A stretch of 64,000 nucleotides of DNA from Sinotaia quadrata. Taxonomy: Eukaryota; Mollusca; Gastropoda; Architaenioglossa; Viviparidae. Under the pieces are notes generated by a model. It saw only the letters and a program-made list of their open reading frames with translations. It was not told the origin of the DNA and did no database searches. Shown here one piece after another: positions 11,850 to 21,990 of this stretch (positions within the stretch are counted from its first letter, which is position 1; each line of letters opens with the position of its first letter). Made by a program: the position numbers and the translations under genes. The stretch covers positions 13,982,001 through 14,046,000 of the forward strand of contig CM054181.1 of assembly GCA_028829895.1 (NCBI GenBank). Reading direction: 5' to 3'.

Positions 11850-12766
11850 AAGTCTCTTAAACAGTGTCTTGGCTCTTAAACAGTGTCTTGCCTCTTAAAC
11901 AGTGTCTTGGCTTTTAAAAAGTGTCTTGCCTCTTAAACAGTCTTGGCTCTTAAACAGTCTTTCCTCTTAAACAGTGTCTTGGCTTTTAAAAAGTGTCTTG
12001 CCTCTTAAACAGTCTTGGCTCTTAAAATGTGTCTTGCCTCAAATAGTATCTTGGCTCTTAAGTAGTGCCTTGATTCTTAACCAGTGTCTTGGCTCTTAAA
12101 TAGTGTCTTGGCACTTAAACAGTGTCTTGGCTCTTAAACAGTGTCCTGCTTCTTAAATAGTTTCTTGGCTCTTAAACAGTGTCCTGTCTCTTAAAAGGTG
12201 TCTTGCCTCTTAAATAGTGTCTTGGTTCTTAAACTGTATCTTGGCACTTAAAAGTGTCTTGCCTCTTAAGCAGTGTCTTGGCTCTTAAGTAGTATCTTGG
12301 TTCTTAAATGTGTCTTGGCTCTTAAATAGTGTCTTGGCTCTTAAATAGTATCTTGGCTCTTAAAATGTGTCTTGCCTCTTAAATAATGTCTTTGCTCTTA
12401 AACGGTGTCTTGGCTCTTAAAATGTGCCTGGCTCTTAAAAAGTGTCCTGGCTCTTAAGGAGTGTCTTGGCTCAAATAGTGTCTTGCCTCTTAAACTGTAT
12501 CTTGGCTCTTAAACAGTGTCTTGTCTCTTAAATGGTGTCTTGGCTCTTCAACAGTGTCTTGACTCTTAAGTGGTGTCTTGGCTCTTCAACAGTGTCTTGG
12601 CTCTACCACAGTGTCTTGACTCTTAAATAGTGCCTTGGCTCTTATATAGTGTCTTGGCTCTTCAAATAGTGTCTTGCTTCTTAAACAGTGTCATAGCTCT
12701 TAAAATGTGTCTTGCCTCTTAAACAATGTCTTAGCTCTTAATAAATGTCGTCTTGGTTCTTAACTG
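11850..12766. repeat. 19-20 bp minisatellite, about 45 degenerate units
   Basis: Variants of GTGTCTTGGCTCTTAAACA repeated over 917 bp. Recurrent subtypes differ at TTGGCTC / TTGCCTC and AAACA / AAATA / AAAAT; these are intermixed with unit losses of 2-5 bp. It is among the longest arrays in the window. Confidence 0.92.
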
Positions 12767-13115
12767 GTAGTGACTAGAGCATGTTTTCATACACATCCAA
12801 CCACTCATCCCTACTCCACCCCATCTCCCGAATTTATTACTTGTAGTAGTATTAATAACCGCTTTGATTCACACTTCTAGACAGAGATCTGTACTCTCGT
12901 AGAGGACGTCCAGGTCAGTGATTGCTGGCTGTTTATATGATTGACAGTATAGTCTACACGAGTGGAGTGATGGTTAGTTTATTAACAGAAGTCTAGTGAT
13001 TACAACTTGTGTTTCGTTTGTCTATGCATCAGTACCAGGCTTAGAGCAAGATTCAGACATATAGACCGGGTTAAAGGTGAAAAGTCAAGATCAGTGACAC
13101 TATTACTTTATCTTT
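12767..13115. other. Unassigned spacer
   Basis: Nothing recognised between the array and the promoter-like site that follows. Confidence 0.4.
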
Positions 13116-13121
13116 TACAAA

Positions 13122-13147
13122 ACTACATTTTCCCAGAGATGCTTGCG
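13122..13147 (+). promoter_or_regulatory. ZNF143/SBS-like promoter motif (tentative)
   Basis: The blocks ACTACA, TCCCAG, ATGC and TTGCG occur in the order and nearly the spacing of the long vertebrate ZNF143 (SBS) element, with one extra base in two of the gaps. An ATG with an adjacent splice donor lies 47 bp downstream. Binding and promoter activity are inference. Confidence 0.35.
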
Positions 13148-13193
13148 CCTGCCTGAAAAATCGGCGAAAATCAGACTTCGTAGTGATGTCAAC

Positions 13194-13205
13194 ATGAAGG
13201 AAAAG
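13194..13205 (+). CDS. Candidate mini first exon (ATG AAG GAA AAG then GTATGT donor)
   Basis: Four codons follow an AACATGA start context and run straight into a consensus splice donor (AAG/GTATGT). This lies 47 bp downstream of the ZNF143/SBS-like motif. No partner exon was recognised, so this rests only on motif spacing and may be chance. Confidence 0.15.
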
Positions 13206-13304
13206 GTATGTGTTCGCTTCTAACTCAACTCAGTGTCAAACGTAAAGATAACAGTGAACCTACTACACTTCAAGTTCATAGCGACAAAAGTCCAGCCTTT
13301 TCCC

Positions 13305-13410
13305 ATAGGTGAGATGACAAGTGGATCCCTTTTCCTTACAGATGAGATGATAAAGTGGGTCCCCAATCCCACAGGTGAGATGAAAAAGTGGATGCCTAAT
13401 CCCACAGATT
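13305..13410. repeat. Threefold repeat around ACAGATGAGATGA / ACAGGTGAGATGA
   Basis: Three diverged units of about 36 bp sharing GGTGAGATGAAAAAGTGGAT-type sequence and CCCAATCCCAC. Confidence 0.7.
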
Positions 13411-13448
13411 GCATGCGCGAAAAAATGTCCTTCGGCAACTGAAAGGAT

Positions 13449-13499
13449 GAAATGTTCAGTTATTACTGGAGCAGAAATGTTCAGTTATTACTGGAGCAG
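13449..13499. repeat. Two tandem copies of a 25-bp unit
   Basis: GAAATGTTCAGTTATTACTG plus GAGCA occurs twice head to tail. Confidence 0.8.
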
Positions 13500-14592
13500 A
13501 ATTGCAGAAAAAGGATTCCACCTACGAACCTAAACACCTTTGCTGGCTGGCTGGCTGGGTTGTGTGCTTTACATCCGCTTTCAACATTTGTTGATTTTGC
13601 AGATGGTACATATTTACACCTTGTCTCTTTCCATGGATTTTCCCTCTCGTGTCCAGAAATCTTGTGAAATCAGTGAAAGACAGTCGTTAAAACCAAAACC
13701 AAGAAGATTAGTTGTAAAAAGGATGAGACGTTGCCAGCAAAGTTTAAGTAAGACAAGCAAAACAAAAAGGTGGTTATGATAAACAGTATTTACTTTTTGT
13801 ATGCTTTATTTTCTTAGAGACAGTAATAAAGGGAAATAAAACTCTACCGAGTCAATTCCAAACACGGTTCTTTAAATAAAAGCCTTCTCCCTGTTAGAGT
13901 GCAGTCAAGAAGACCAGGATATGAGAAGCTAATCTAGCCACTCAAAGTCGTTTGATTCTTAATTTTATTTCTTTTTAAAGTGGTGAATTTTGATTGTTTA
14001 ATGGATATATGATCGACAAGATTGTACCTCTCGCGAATTACTCTCTTAATTTTTAAAGCTGTTGTAAACGTTGATTTGAAAAACGCTGTACTACAGATCT
14101 GTCATTTTGAAACTTGTCGGTTTGAAACTACAAATAGTCATATATACCATGTTACAGCTATTTGTTTATAATTATATGAACTTAAAACGAACGGTTTCAT
14201 ATATTCATATTTAGTGGTTGTGGGTATTAATAATGTTCTCATTTACCTTTTGTGAACATATGCTTGTCTAGTACATAAATTTAACCTGGAACTTACTAAC
14301 CTAACAAAAGATTTTGAAAGTTTAATTATCATAACTTCTACTTCTTCATCCTCTTTTACTTTCCAGGGGTGGGGTGAGGTTAGAAATTATTGTTTGAAAT
14401 CAAGGCAAGCTGATATGAAGTAAAGAACTATTATCGAGTAAAGTTTATTTAAAAAATTTTTTTTTTTTTGGGGGGGGGGGTCTAAAAAGAAAATAATAGT
14501 TTATAAGTCTAACGCACGTTCTGTAGAGCTTTGTCTCTGATACGAGATGCACTTCTGCTTGACGTGTTGGTTTTTATTTATTTTTTTTATCT
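13500..14592. other. Unassigned spacer with a T/G homopolymer junction
   Basis: It contains a T-run directly followed by about 11 G at 14460-14481. Two overlapping plus-strand frames near 13540-13780 have no recognisable feature. Confidence 0.4.
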
Positions 14593-14898
14593 TCAATCGA
14601 GTTGACGAGAACCATCTCCCAGTGTCCTTAAGCCACGAATATATGTTTGTCTCCCCTTAACGTGTATATTAATTATTACGCCCTGGCAAGTTTTATCTGT
14701 TTTATCGAGAGTGAATCGGGCTGCAATGTCTAATAATGAAACAGAGCACGTGCTAAAACCAGGAGGTTGGGGGGCACCGAAAGGTGTGAACTGTTTGCGT
14801 TCCACATTTTTAACTTTCCATCCGCCATCTTCAGTTTGCGTCACAACAGTGGCCATGTTTGTGCAGCGATCGAGCACACATGTCAAAGCCGGTTTCAA
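14593..14898 (-). CDS. Unrecognised non-repetitive 101-residue open frame
   Basis: A minus-strand frame of balanced composition and free of tandem repeats, unlike most frames here. It contains TPFGAPQPPGFSTCSVSL and ends LRTLGDGSRQLD. An internal ATG in a strong context (AACATGGCC) could start a shorter form. A GAAGATGGCGGAT word, close to the YY1 consensus often found at start codons, lies in another frame at about 14818-14830. The area is locally richer in CpG than its surroundings. I do not recognise the family; it could be a conserved exon, a fragment of a dispersed element, or chance. Confidence 0.2.
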   Translation of the reverse strand: MKPALTCVLDRCTNMATVVTQTEDGGWKVKNVERKQFTPFGAPQPPGFSTCSVSLLDIAARFTLDKTDKTCQGVIINIHVKGRQTYIRGLRTLGDGSRQLD

Positions 14899-15104
14899 GT
14901 TATAGTCCGCAGTTTACCTTTTCCCCGCTTAAGTTTCACGAAAACAATGAAACCTCCAACTTTAAACATCAAAGGTGGCGTGAAATCATGCAGGTAAGAA
15001 AAAGATAAGATTGCCTTTTTGTCGCCTTTGGAGTTGCGGTGCAGCACACAGTATCACCTGAGTCGATTAGACAAGAGGAAAATTTAAAGAAATCAACGGA
15101 AGAT

Positions 15105-15318
15105 ATCGTGACTTCACTGAGGATTGCAAAAGAAGATATAATCAGTTCACTGAGGATTACAAGAGAAGCAATTCACTGAGGGTTGCAAGAGAAGATATCC
15201 TCAATTCACTGTAAACTGTAACAGAAGATATCCTCAATTCACTGTGAATTGTAACAGAAGATATCCTCAATTCACTGTGAATTGTAACAGAAGATATCCT
15301 CAATTCACTGTAGATTGC
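15105..15318. repeat. 33-bp minisatellite, about six units
   Basis: Units contain AGAAGATATCCTCAATTCAC followed by TGTGAATTGTAAC. The first units (15105-15180) are shorter and more diverged. The plus-strand frame from 15244 begins inside this array. Confidence 0.88.
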
Positions 15319-15579
15319 AAAAGTAGGAAAAGTCCACTTTTGCCTACTAACAATTACAAAAATATTATAAGAAAACACTTTTACTTTGGTGTTATATGCC
15401 AATTGATTGCACTACTTCAGTGTCTGGGAATTTTAAAAATATTTTATATGATACCCCCCGCGGTGCAATGGAAGGTTAACTCTAGCCTACTTATAGTTTT
15501 GCCTGGGTTACTAACATTTGCTATCTGTTTTCTTGGACGTGAAATTGCGTCCAAAATCTCGTGGCCTACGGCGAGTTGA
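15319..15579 (+). other. Repeat-derived frame with two hydrophobic segments, unassigned
   Basis: Downstream of the 33-bp array the frame stays open to a TGA at 15577. It includes two hydrophobic stretches (around FGVICQLIALLQCLGIL and SLLIVLPGLLTFAICFL) that could be membrane segments. Its only ATG lies within the array, so I do not call it a gene. Confidence 0.15.
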
Positions 15580-16299
15580 ATAGCATGCAGAAATTGTGTA
15601 GGTTTTTAAATCTAGCATAATTCAAGGCTCGCTCGATTTTGCTCTTAGAAGTCGGTAACGATTATAAATTACCATTATATGCACTATAGAGTCACACGAA
15701 TTTAAAGTACATAAATGGTCATATTTTTTCCCCGATGGAAAATCTTGAAGGACACCGTAATGCATACGATTCTCCAAGGAAGAGCGAAGACAAAGAAGGA
15801 GTTAAAACGTTTCAAGAAATGGGTGTTTTTAGTCACGTAACGTGTAACAGCATGGAAAAAACATTAATAATATACAAAAGCTTCAGACAGAGAAAATATA
15901 ATCGTTATTTGTTCACTCACTGACACTCATGTCCGGCTACCAGTAGAGTAGATAGACTTCCTGAGCTGTTTAATTTTGCTTTATATATGTTTTATTTAGC
16001 TAATTATTTTGTGTTAAATTTTATTTAAAACTATGCGTACTACATTTCCCCTGAATAGATGATGCAGCATTCTTCTTTTTCCTATAAGGAGTTTTTGAAT
16101 GTCATTTTGCAATCACGTGTTAATTGAACCTCTTTTAGTCAGAACGGAGAGCTTTCAAGTTACAGAGGATGTAAAGATAAACTGGGAATTATCAGCTAAA
16201 AGCTTATTAGCAAATTTTCAACCACTATCCAAATTGTACTTTTAAATTGTAATATAATTGTCTGTTAATAAACCCTACTCATATTTAAAAAAATAACAC
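15580..16299. other. Unassigned AT-rich spacer
   Basis: No repeat or supported coding sequence. Confidence 0.4.
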
Positions 16300-16603
16300 A
16301 AGCTTCCTGTTAATAAACTCGACTCATGTGAAAAAGCCTGATTTCTGTTAATAAACCCATCTTTCTCTTAATAAACCCGACTTTCTGTCGGGTTTAATAA
16401 CTCTCCTTCCAATTAATAAACTCGACTTCCTGTTAATAAACTCGACTTCCTGTTAATAAACTCGACTTTCCGTTAATAAACTCGACTTCGTGCTAATAAA
16501 CTCGACTTCCTGTTAATAAACTCGACTTCCTGTTAATAAACTCGACTTTCCGTTAATAAACTCGACTCTGTGCTAATAAACTCGACTTCGTGCTAATAAA
16601 TGA
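16300..16603. repeat. 20-bp minisatellite, about 14 units
   Basis: Copies of CTCGACTTCCTGTTAATAAA. The variants TTTCCGTTAA, TTCGTGCTAA and TCTGTGCTAA recur in blocks. One internal inverted segment reads CTTTCTGTCGGGTTTAATAA near 16381-16400. Confidence 0.93.
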
Positions 16604-17309
16604 CTTCACGAGTCGTGCATTGGAGCTGCCTTTACAAACAGGATTTTTATTTTTTCTCCCCACCTTTAGAAAAACAACTAAATTCAGTAGTAGGTTTATT
16701 CTTTAAATACAGTTTTAAATTCTATATAGTCAATCGTCACCATCTGCAAATTTAGATATTTCTTTATACTTCATATTCATTAAATTAATGTAATATATCT
16801 GATGAATTAATAATTACAATAGTGAGGTAGACATAATGACTGTAGTAAAGAGAAAACCATGGATGATTCATATTACCTATGAACAAGTTATGTATGCTAC
16901 AAAGATCTCACTTGCTGGAGACATACAAGAAATATACCTGTACTTCTGGTTTGGTTAAGTGCCAGCCAGCAGGAGATGTCTGGAAATGGCTTTGGGCAGC
17001 CAAATAAGAAATGTTACCTCCTGTCCCAAAGATGTTTTAGAGACCCTGTTTGCTAGGATAGGTTACAAAATACCTGTTAAAACTAGTTAAGAGTTGGACA
17101 GGATAGTCTGGCAATGTCTTTTGATTATGTAATCGGCACTACTTAGGGTGGACATCAGATGTAAATTCTATAGGTCCTCAGTCATGCATGAGTAGATACC
17201 AATTGCCTGCAGCCATTTCTCTTGGCCATCGCTACACCTGTGCAAACTGAAGTGCCTCTTCATAATTAACCGAAGTAAGGGTTTGAGTAGGATAATCTGT
17301 TAAACTGCC
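16604..17309. other. Unassigned spacer
   Basis: Less AT-rich than its neighbours near 16910-17280, but with no recognisable gene. Confidence 0.4.
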
Positions 17310-17482
<173 letters not shown>

Positions 17483-17520
17483 GAGTCAACTTATATATTT
17501 ATATTTTGTATAAAAAGCCC

Positions 17521-17720
17521 ATTATTATTATTATTATTATTATTATTAGTAGTAGTAGTAGTAGTAGTAGTAGTAGAGAAGTAGTAGTAGGAGGAGTAGA
17601 CTGATGAGAAGTAGGACGAGTAGTAGTAGTAATTACATGAATAATGATAGTAATAATAGTAGGAGGAGGAAGGGGAGGTGGAGAAGTAGTAGTAGTAGAA
17701 TGAGAAGGAGTAGAATTAGT
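17521..17720. repeat. (ATT)n-(AGT)n compound trinucleotide repeat
   Basis: ATT units to about 17547, AGT units to about 17576, then interrupted AGT/AGG-rich sequence. Confidence 0.93.
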
Positions 17721-18035
17721 AGTACTATGAAGAGTTGTCTGCCCTGTATAAATTAAGATAAGAGTTAAAATGCATGATTTAGACGTGTAAAAATCAATTC
17801 TATGTCCAGTTTGTGCATGGCAAAACGAGCTATTTCCTAAAAACGGTCTTAAACGTGATCGATTAGAAAATAAGATTTCTAGTTACTTTAAGATAAAATG
17901 TTCAAGTTGAACTGTCTGTGTATAGTATCAAGACTTTGCATAGTTTCATTTGATCGACTGGGAATGGCAAGTGTTTGTCACTTGGAGTTACGTTATTTGA
18001 TCCACTGTGAATAACTGGTTGTCACTTAGTGTCTA
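17721..18035. other. Unassigned spacer
   Basis: Nothing recognised. Confidence 0.4.
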
Positions 18036-18183
18036 CACTATTCCAAGGATTAAGCATCATTTCACATAACGTCAACGTTTTCTTGCCAATGAGATCGTTA
18101 TAAAAATAAACACTATTCCAAGGATTAAGCATCATTTCACATAACGTCAACGTTTTCTTGCCATGATCGTTATAAAAATAAAC
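18036..18183. repeat. Two tandem copies of a 75-bp unit
   Basis: CACTATTCCAAGGATTAAGC begins each copy (18036 and 18111). The second lacks about 3 bp around TTGCCAATGAG. Otherwise they are identical by eye, so the duplication is recent. Confidence 0.92.
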
Positions 18184-18568
18184 ACCACTTAGGTCGGGTA
18201 GTGGATGAAACGTCGAATAGTCGCCTTATGCAATAAGAAATCATTTTGTAAGAATGAAAATGTCTACATGTCTTTGTGTGAACAGGAGTAAAAGGAGTCA
18301 GTGGCCTAAAGACAAGAGACAGATTGGATGGTCTGTTCTAGAAAATAGAATGAGTGAGCAAAGATTTTAGGGGAAAAGTGAATTGGCGAGCTAGGGAATA
18401 ATAAGTTAATTGTTCACAGACCGAGAAATAAAAGCTATGTGGTCATTTTGCAGACTGGGAAATAAAAAGTCAGCGGATTAAGAATACGAAATTAGTAGCT
18501 AGTTCAATAAGAAGTCAGATGAAGCACCTTAAAATTAACAGTGAAACACCGGCTTATTTGTCAAATTA
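18184..18568. other. Unassigned spacer
   Basis: Nothing recognised. Confidence 0.4.
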
Positions 18569-18625
18569 TATAGATAGATAGATAGACAGACAGACAGATA
18601 GATAGATAGATAGATAGATAGATAA
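18569..18625. repeat. (GATA)n/(GACA)n microsatellite
   Basis: Mixed TAGA and CAGA units. Confidence 0.93.
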
Positions 18626-18689
18626 GAATAGACGTGTGTTTGTGCTTAAGAGTATGTGGGTGCGCGCTAACGTATTGTGAGAGTCTATT

Positions 18690-18690
18690 C

Positions 18691-18733
<43 letters not shown>

Positions 18734-18772
18734 TGTGTGTATGTGTGTGTGTGTGTGCGTGCGTGTGTGATA
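18690..18772. repeat. (GT)n microsatellite, interrupted
   Basis: GT units broken by two GTAT and two GTGC interruptions. Confidence 0.95.
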
Positions 18773-18784
18773 GATAGAAAGAAA

Positions 18785-19433
18785 GAGAGCTGCTCACAGC
18801 TCCATGAAGAGTTCACATCTCGCGCATTATGACTCATATTTGAATATTTACGTCACCAATGTAAAACCAGTTGAAATAACACGCGCTCTCTTTCACTCAG
18901 TCATAACTCTTCGGCTAAACAGTTAAGGTCACAAAGTATTCAATGAGTGGGTTTTTTTCAATCTACCCCTTAGATAAAGGCTTAATAACTGACACCAGCC
19001 ACAAAACCTACGCATGTGTTTCAAAGTAATAATTGCTTTAGAAAGAGTTTGGTTTCCTGTATTTCTTTGAAGCGACATAACACAGAAAAGTAGTTTCATT
19101 TAGAATGATCGCAGAGCTAAACAAGCATTTTTCTCTAGTTGTTTAATGACAAATACACAAGTCTCACACTCGTTCACTGTGATACACATACACACTCGCA
19201 TATAAATCATGATTTTGCTGATTGCCTACATACATGCACGAACCTACATGTACAACACTCCCCACCCACCACAACACTCCCCACCCACCAAAACACTCGC
19301 GCGCACTACGCATGCGTCCGAACAAGTACTCATGCACGCCCACACATACATACACACAACGTATGCAAAGACTTATCCTGATTGCATTTTATATAAAGGT
19401 CAAGGTAAGATTGACACACAATCAAATCATTAT
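18785..19433. other. Unassigned spacer, CA-rich in part
   Basis: CA-rich low-complexity sequence at about 19180-19365, including two tandem copies of a CAACACTCCCCACCCACCA unit near 19252-19290. No gene. Confidence 0.45.
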
Positions 19434-19506
19434 CCATGTAAATTAGCCTATCCCTCTTTCTAAACTTTAATTGTTGTATAAATGATTAAATGTCAAAGTG
19501 ACTCGA
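19434..19506 (+). mobile_element. Short 5'-end fragment of the 1.6 kb LTR-like family
   Basis: TGTAAATTAGCCTATC and the following 55 bp to GACTCGACC match the start of the complete copy at 32555-32627. The match begins exactly at the TGTAAATT that starts that copy, which supports that position as a true end of the family. Confidence 0.6.
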
Positions 19507-19507
19507 C

Positions 19508-19645
19508 CAAAATGAAGAATTAATCGTATTAACCTATTCAAGAACAGAAGATATGAATTAGATCAAAATGAAGAATTAATCTTATTAACCTATTCAATAA
19601 CAGATTATATGAATTAGATCAAAATGAAGAATTAATCTTAAGAAT
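19508..19645. repeat. 56-bp tandem repeat, about 2.4 units
   Basis: Units begin AAAATGAAGAATTAATC and end GAATTAGATC. Confidence 0.92.
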
Positions 19646-19675
19646 ATTTTATATTAAATATTAAATACATAAAGT

Positions 19676-19733
19676 CATGCACACACACACACATTGCACA
19701 CTTTTGAATACGCCAGTCAAAGGCTTTCTTTCT

Positions 19734-19832
<99 letters not shown>

Positions 19833-20390
19833 TTTACACATGCAATCAAAGACATTGAATGTAACTCACCCATAATGCACAGCATGATCACATACTTATC
19901 CGCTTTCTTTCTCTCATAACACACACACACACACGCACGCACGCACACACACACACACACACTTACACACGCAAGTCAAAGACATTGAAAGTAACTTACC
20001 CGTTATATTATGCACAATGTGGTCACACACATACACACTCTTTTACACACTCCACTTAAAGACATTGAATATACAACTCATAGATATGCTCAGCATGGTC
20101 ACACAGAGACACAGAGACACACACTCTCACACATACACACTTTTGCACGCGCCAGTCAAAGACATTGAATATATAACTCACACCTATGCACAGCATGGTC
20201 ACATACACACTCACTAACACTCTCTTTCAAAGTCAAAGACATTGAATATATAACTCACACCTATGCACAGCATGGTCACATACACACTCACTAACACTCT
20301 CTTTCAAACACACACACACACTTTTACATGTGCCAGTCAAAGACATTGAATATATAACTCACACCTATGCACAGCATTGTCACACACAAT
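19676..20390. repeat. Compound (CA)n and about 85-105 bp minisatellite
   Basis: The module GTCAAAGACATTGAAT, then a TAACTCACACCTATGCACAGC-like block, then GGTCACATACACA occurs about six times. Copies are separated by CA tracts of variable length, including a pure (CA)n of about 46 units at 19740-19830. The length differences are almost entirely CA-tract differences. Confidence 0.88.
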
Positions 20391-20543
20391 CCTATCCCAT
20401 CCTCCATACTTTTTGTAATACAAAACACAGGACACGAGCTTTCTGATACTGTTCAACAAAACATCACGTCAAACTGTTTAGCAATTGAAGATTAAAAGTA
20501 ACAGAAAGAATCCACAGCTTCCCAACTTATAACTTTATTTAGT
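20391..20543. other. Unassigned spacer
   Basis: Nothing recognised. Confidence 0.4.
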
Positions 20544-20665
20544 CAACACCCCGAATCACACATAATGACACTCTGGGTCACACAACACCCCGAATCACAC
20601 ATAATGACACTCTGGGTCACACAACACCCCGAATCACACATAATTACACTCTGGGCCACACAACA
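20544..20665. repeat. 39-bp tandem repeat, three units
   Basis: Units contain ACACCCCGAATCACACATAA and CACTCTGGGTCACACA. Confidence 0.93.
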
Positions 20666-20742
20666 CCCTGTCACATAATACCCTTGCATATATTCCTGAG
20701 ACTGTTGCAGAATTGGTCACTTCTGACAAAATCACACAACAA

Positions 20743-20747
20743 CCCAC
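20743..20747. repeat. Target site duplication, left (CCCAC)
   Basis: Five bases immediately outside the LTR at 20748, repeated at 27993-27997. A 5-bp duplication is normal for Ty3/gypsy integrase. Confidence 0.93.
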
Positions 20748-21768
20748 TGTTACGTTTCCAGTATTTATTTAAAGACCCTGCTTAGAATAATTAAAAGACT
20801 TTAAATATAATTAATTCTTCCTCTCATATTCTACGCAGACTGGTTGCTCAATTTATTATCTGACTAATTAAAAGTGCGTCTTGTAGTTCAGACGACAAAT
20901 TTACAGACTAATAAACTGCGAACTTTTAGCTAGATTTGAAAACAGTTAAATCCCTCTAAATTAATATGCACTCGTCATCAATCTTTCTGCTCATCCGCCC
21001 CCATTCAAATCTAAGAATTAATCTAATTGGTCTATTGTGCATAGAAATCAACTACTAAGAGGTATTAACAAGAAAATAAGATTTAATAAAGTTTAACAAA
21101 TTAACAATAAATCGAATGCAACGCGAATAGTCTTCACTCTGTCTTTACGCGCCTATGCCTGATTTTTGTCAATCTAAATTGCCAGAAAAGTGTTCCTTTG
21201 AGATCTGTACACTTGATTTTGCACTTAGCTCTATTCTTGTATCCTTGGTCTCAACACTCAGTCATGCCGGTTCGTTCCCTCAGTCCCCCTTTAACGACAC
21301 ACATGGTGCATAAGGAATGATGTCCCTTTGTTAGTGGCTAGGAACTGGAATTTTTGCAGCATGGCCCTCAGAGTGGATTTCGACACGCTTATACCAATAA
21401 GCTAGTGCAGGTGAGGCATGGTGAAACATGAACCATGAGCCGACCTTGATTCTCTATGGCGCCGGCTGCCTCTCACGACCCGAGTAAGCTGATGGAATTA
21501 GCTAAAATGTGCTCGAAGTGAGGGAGCGGAAGCGCGTGGGTACATATATAGAAAGGTATATTGCGTATCACGTGACTGTTCGCGAAGCATGTAGTTGGTT
21601 CGAGAACTGGACAATGGTCCTAAAGTTACATAACATCTTGACCTGTTCTAGAAGCGCCTAGAAAAAGGAAGCTTTGAACAAAGGAGTCAAGGGTTTCAAA
21701 TGTTCGAATTTGAAGTAAACAAGGCTAAGTGGGTCATCAGGTCGGACATTTTTATCAGACTTGTGACA
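20748..21768 (-). repeat. 3' LTR (in element orientation)
   Basis: Plus-strand bounds TGTTACG...GTGACA, so in the element sense TGTCAC...GTAACA. The length, 1021 bp, equals the other LTR, with a constant offset of 6224. Confidence 0.96.
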
Positions 21769-21781
21769 CCCCCTTGCTTTT
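21769..21781 (-). promoter_or_regulatory. Polypurine tract
   Basis: In element sense AAAAGCAAGGGGG, directly abutting the 3' LTR. This is the expected primer for plus-strand DNA synthesis. It has one C interruption. Confidence 0.85.
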
Positions 21782-21990
21782 GAGGCGTTTATCTTGCCAA
21801 AGATAAAATGCCTCCTACAAATTATGTATGATAAAATGTAGAAGTCCACAATGAAGAAAAATTTACACAAAAAAATTTCGACATTCCTAGAAATAAAGTG
21901 TGCAACTATATTTCATATTTACAGGAAGGAATCCGTAGGGTTCAGTTAATTGATTAAACAACATTCTATCAGTACCGGCACTTGATGGCA
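21782..21990 (-). other. 3' untranslated segment of the retrotransposon
   Basis: About 210 bp between the stop codon of the polyprotein and the polypurine tract, AT-rich, no open frame of note. Confidence 0.7.
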
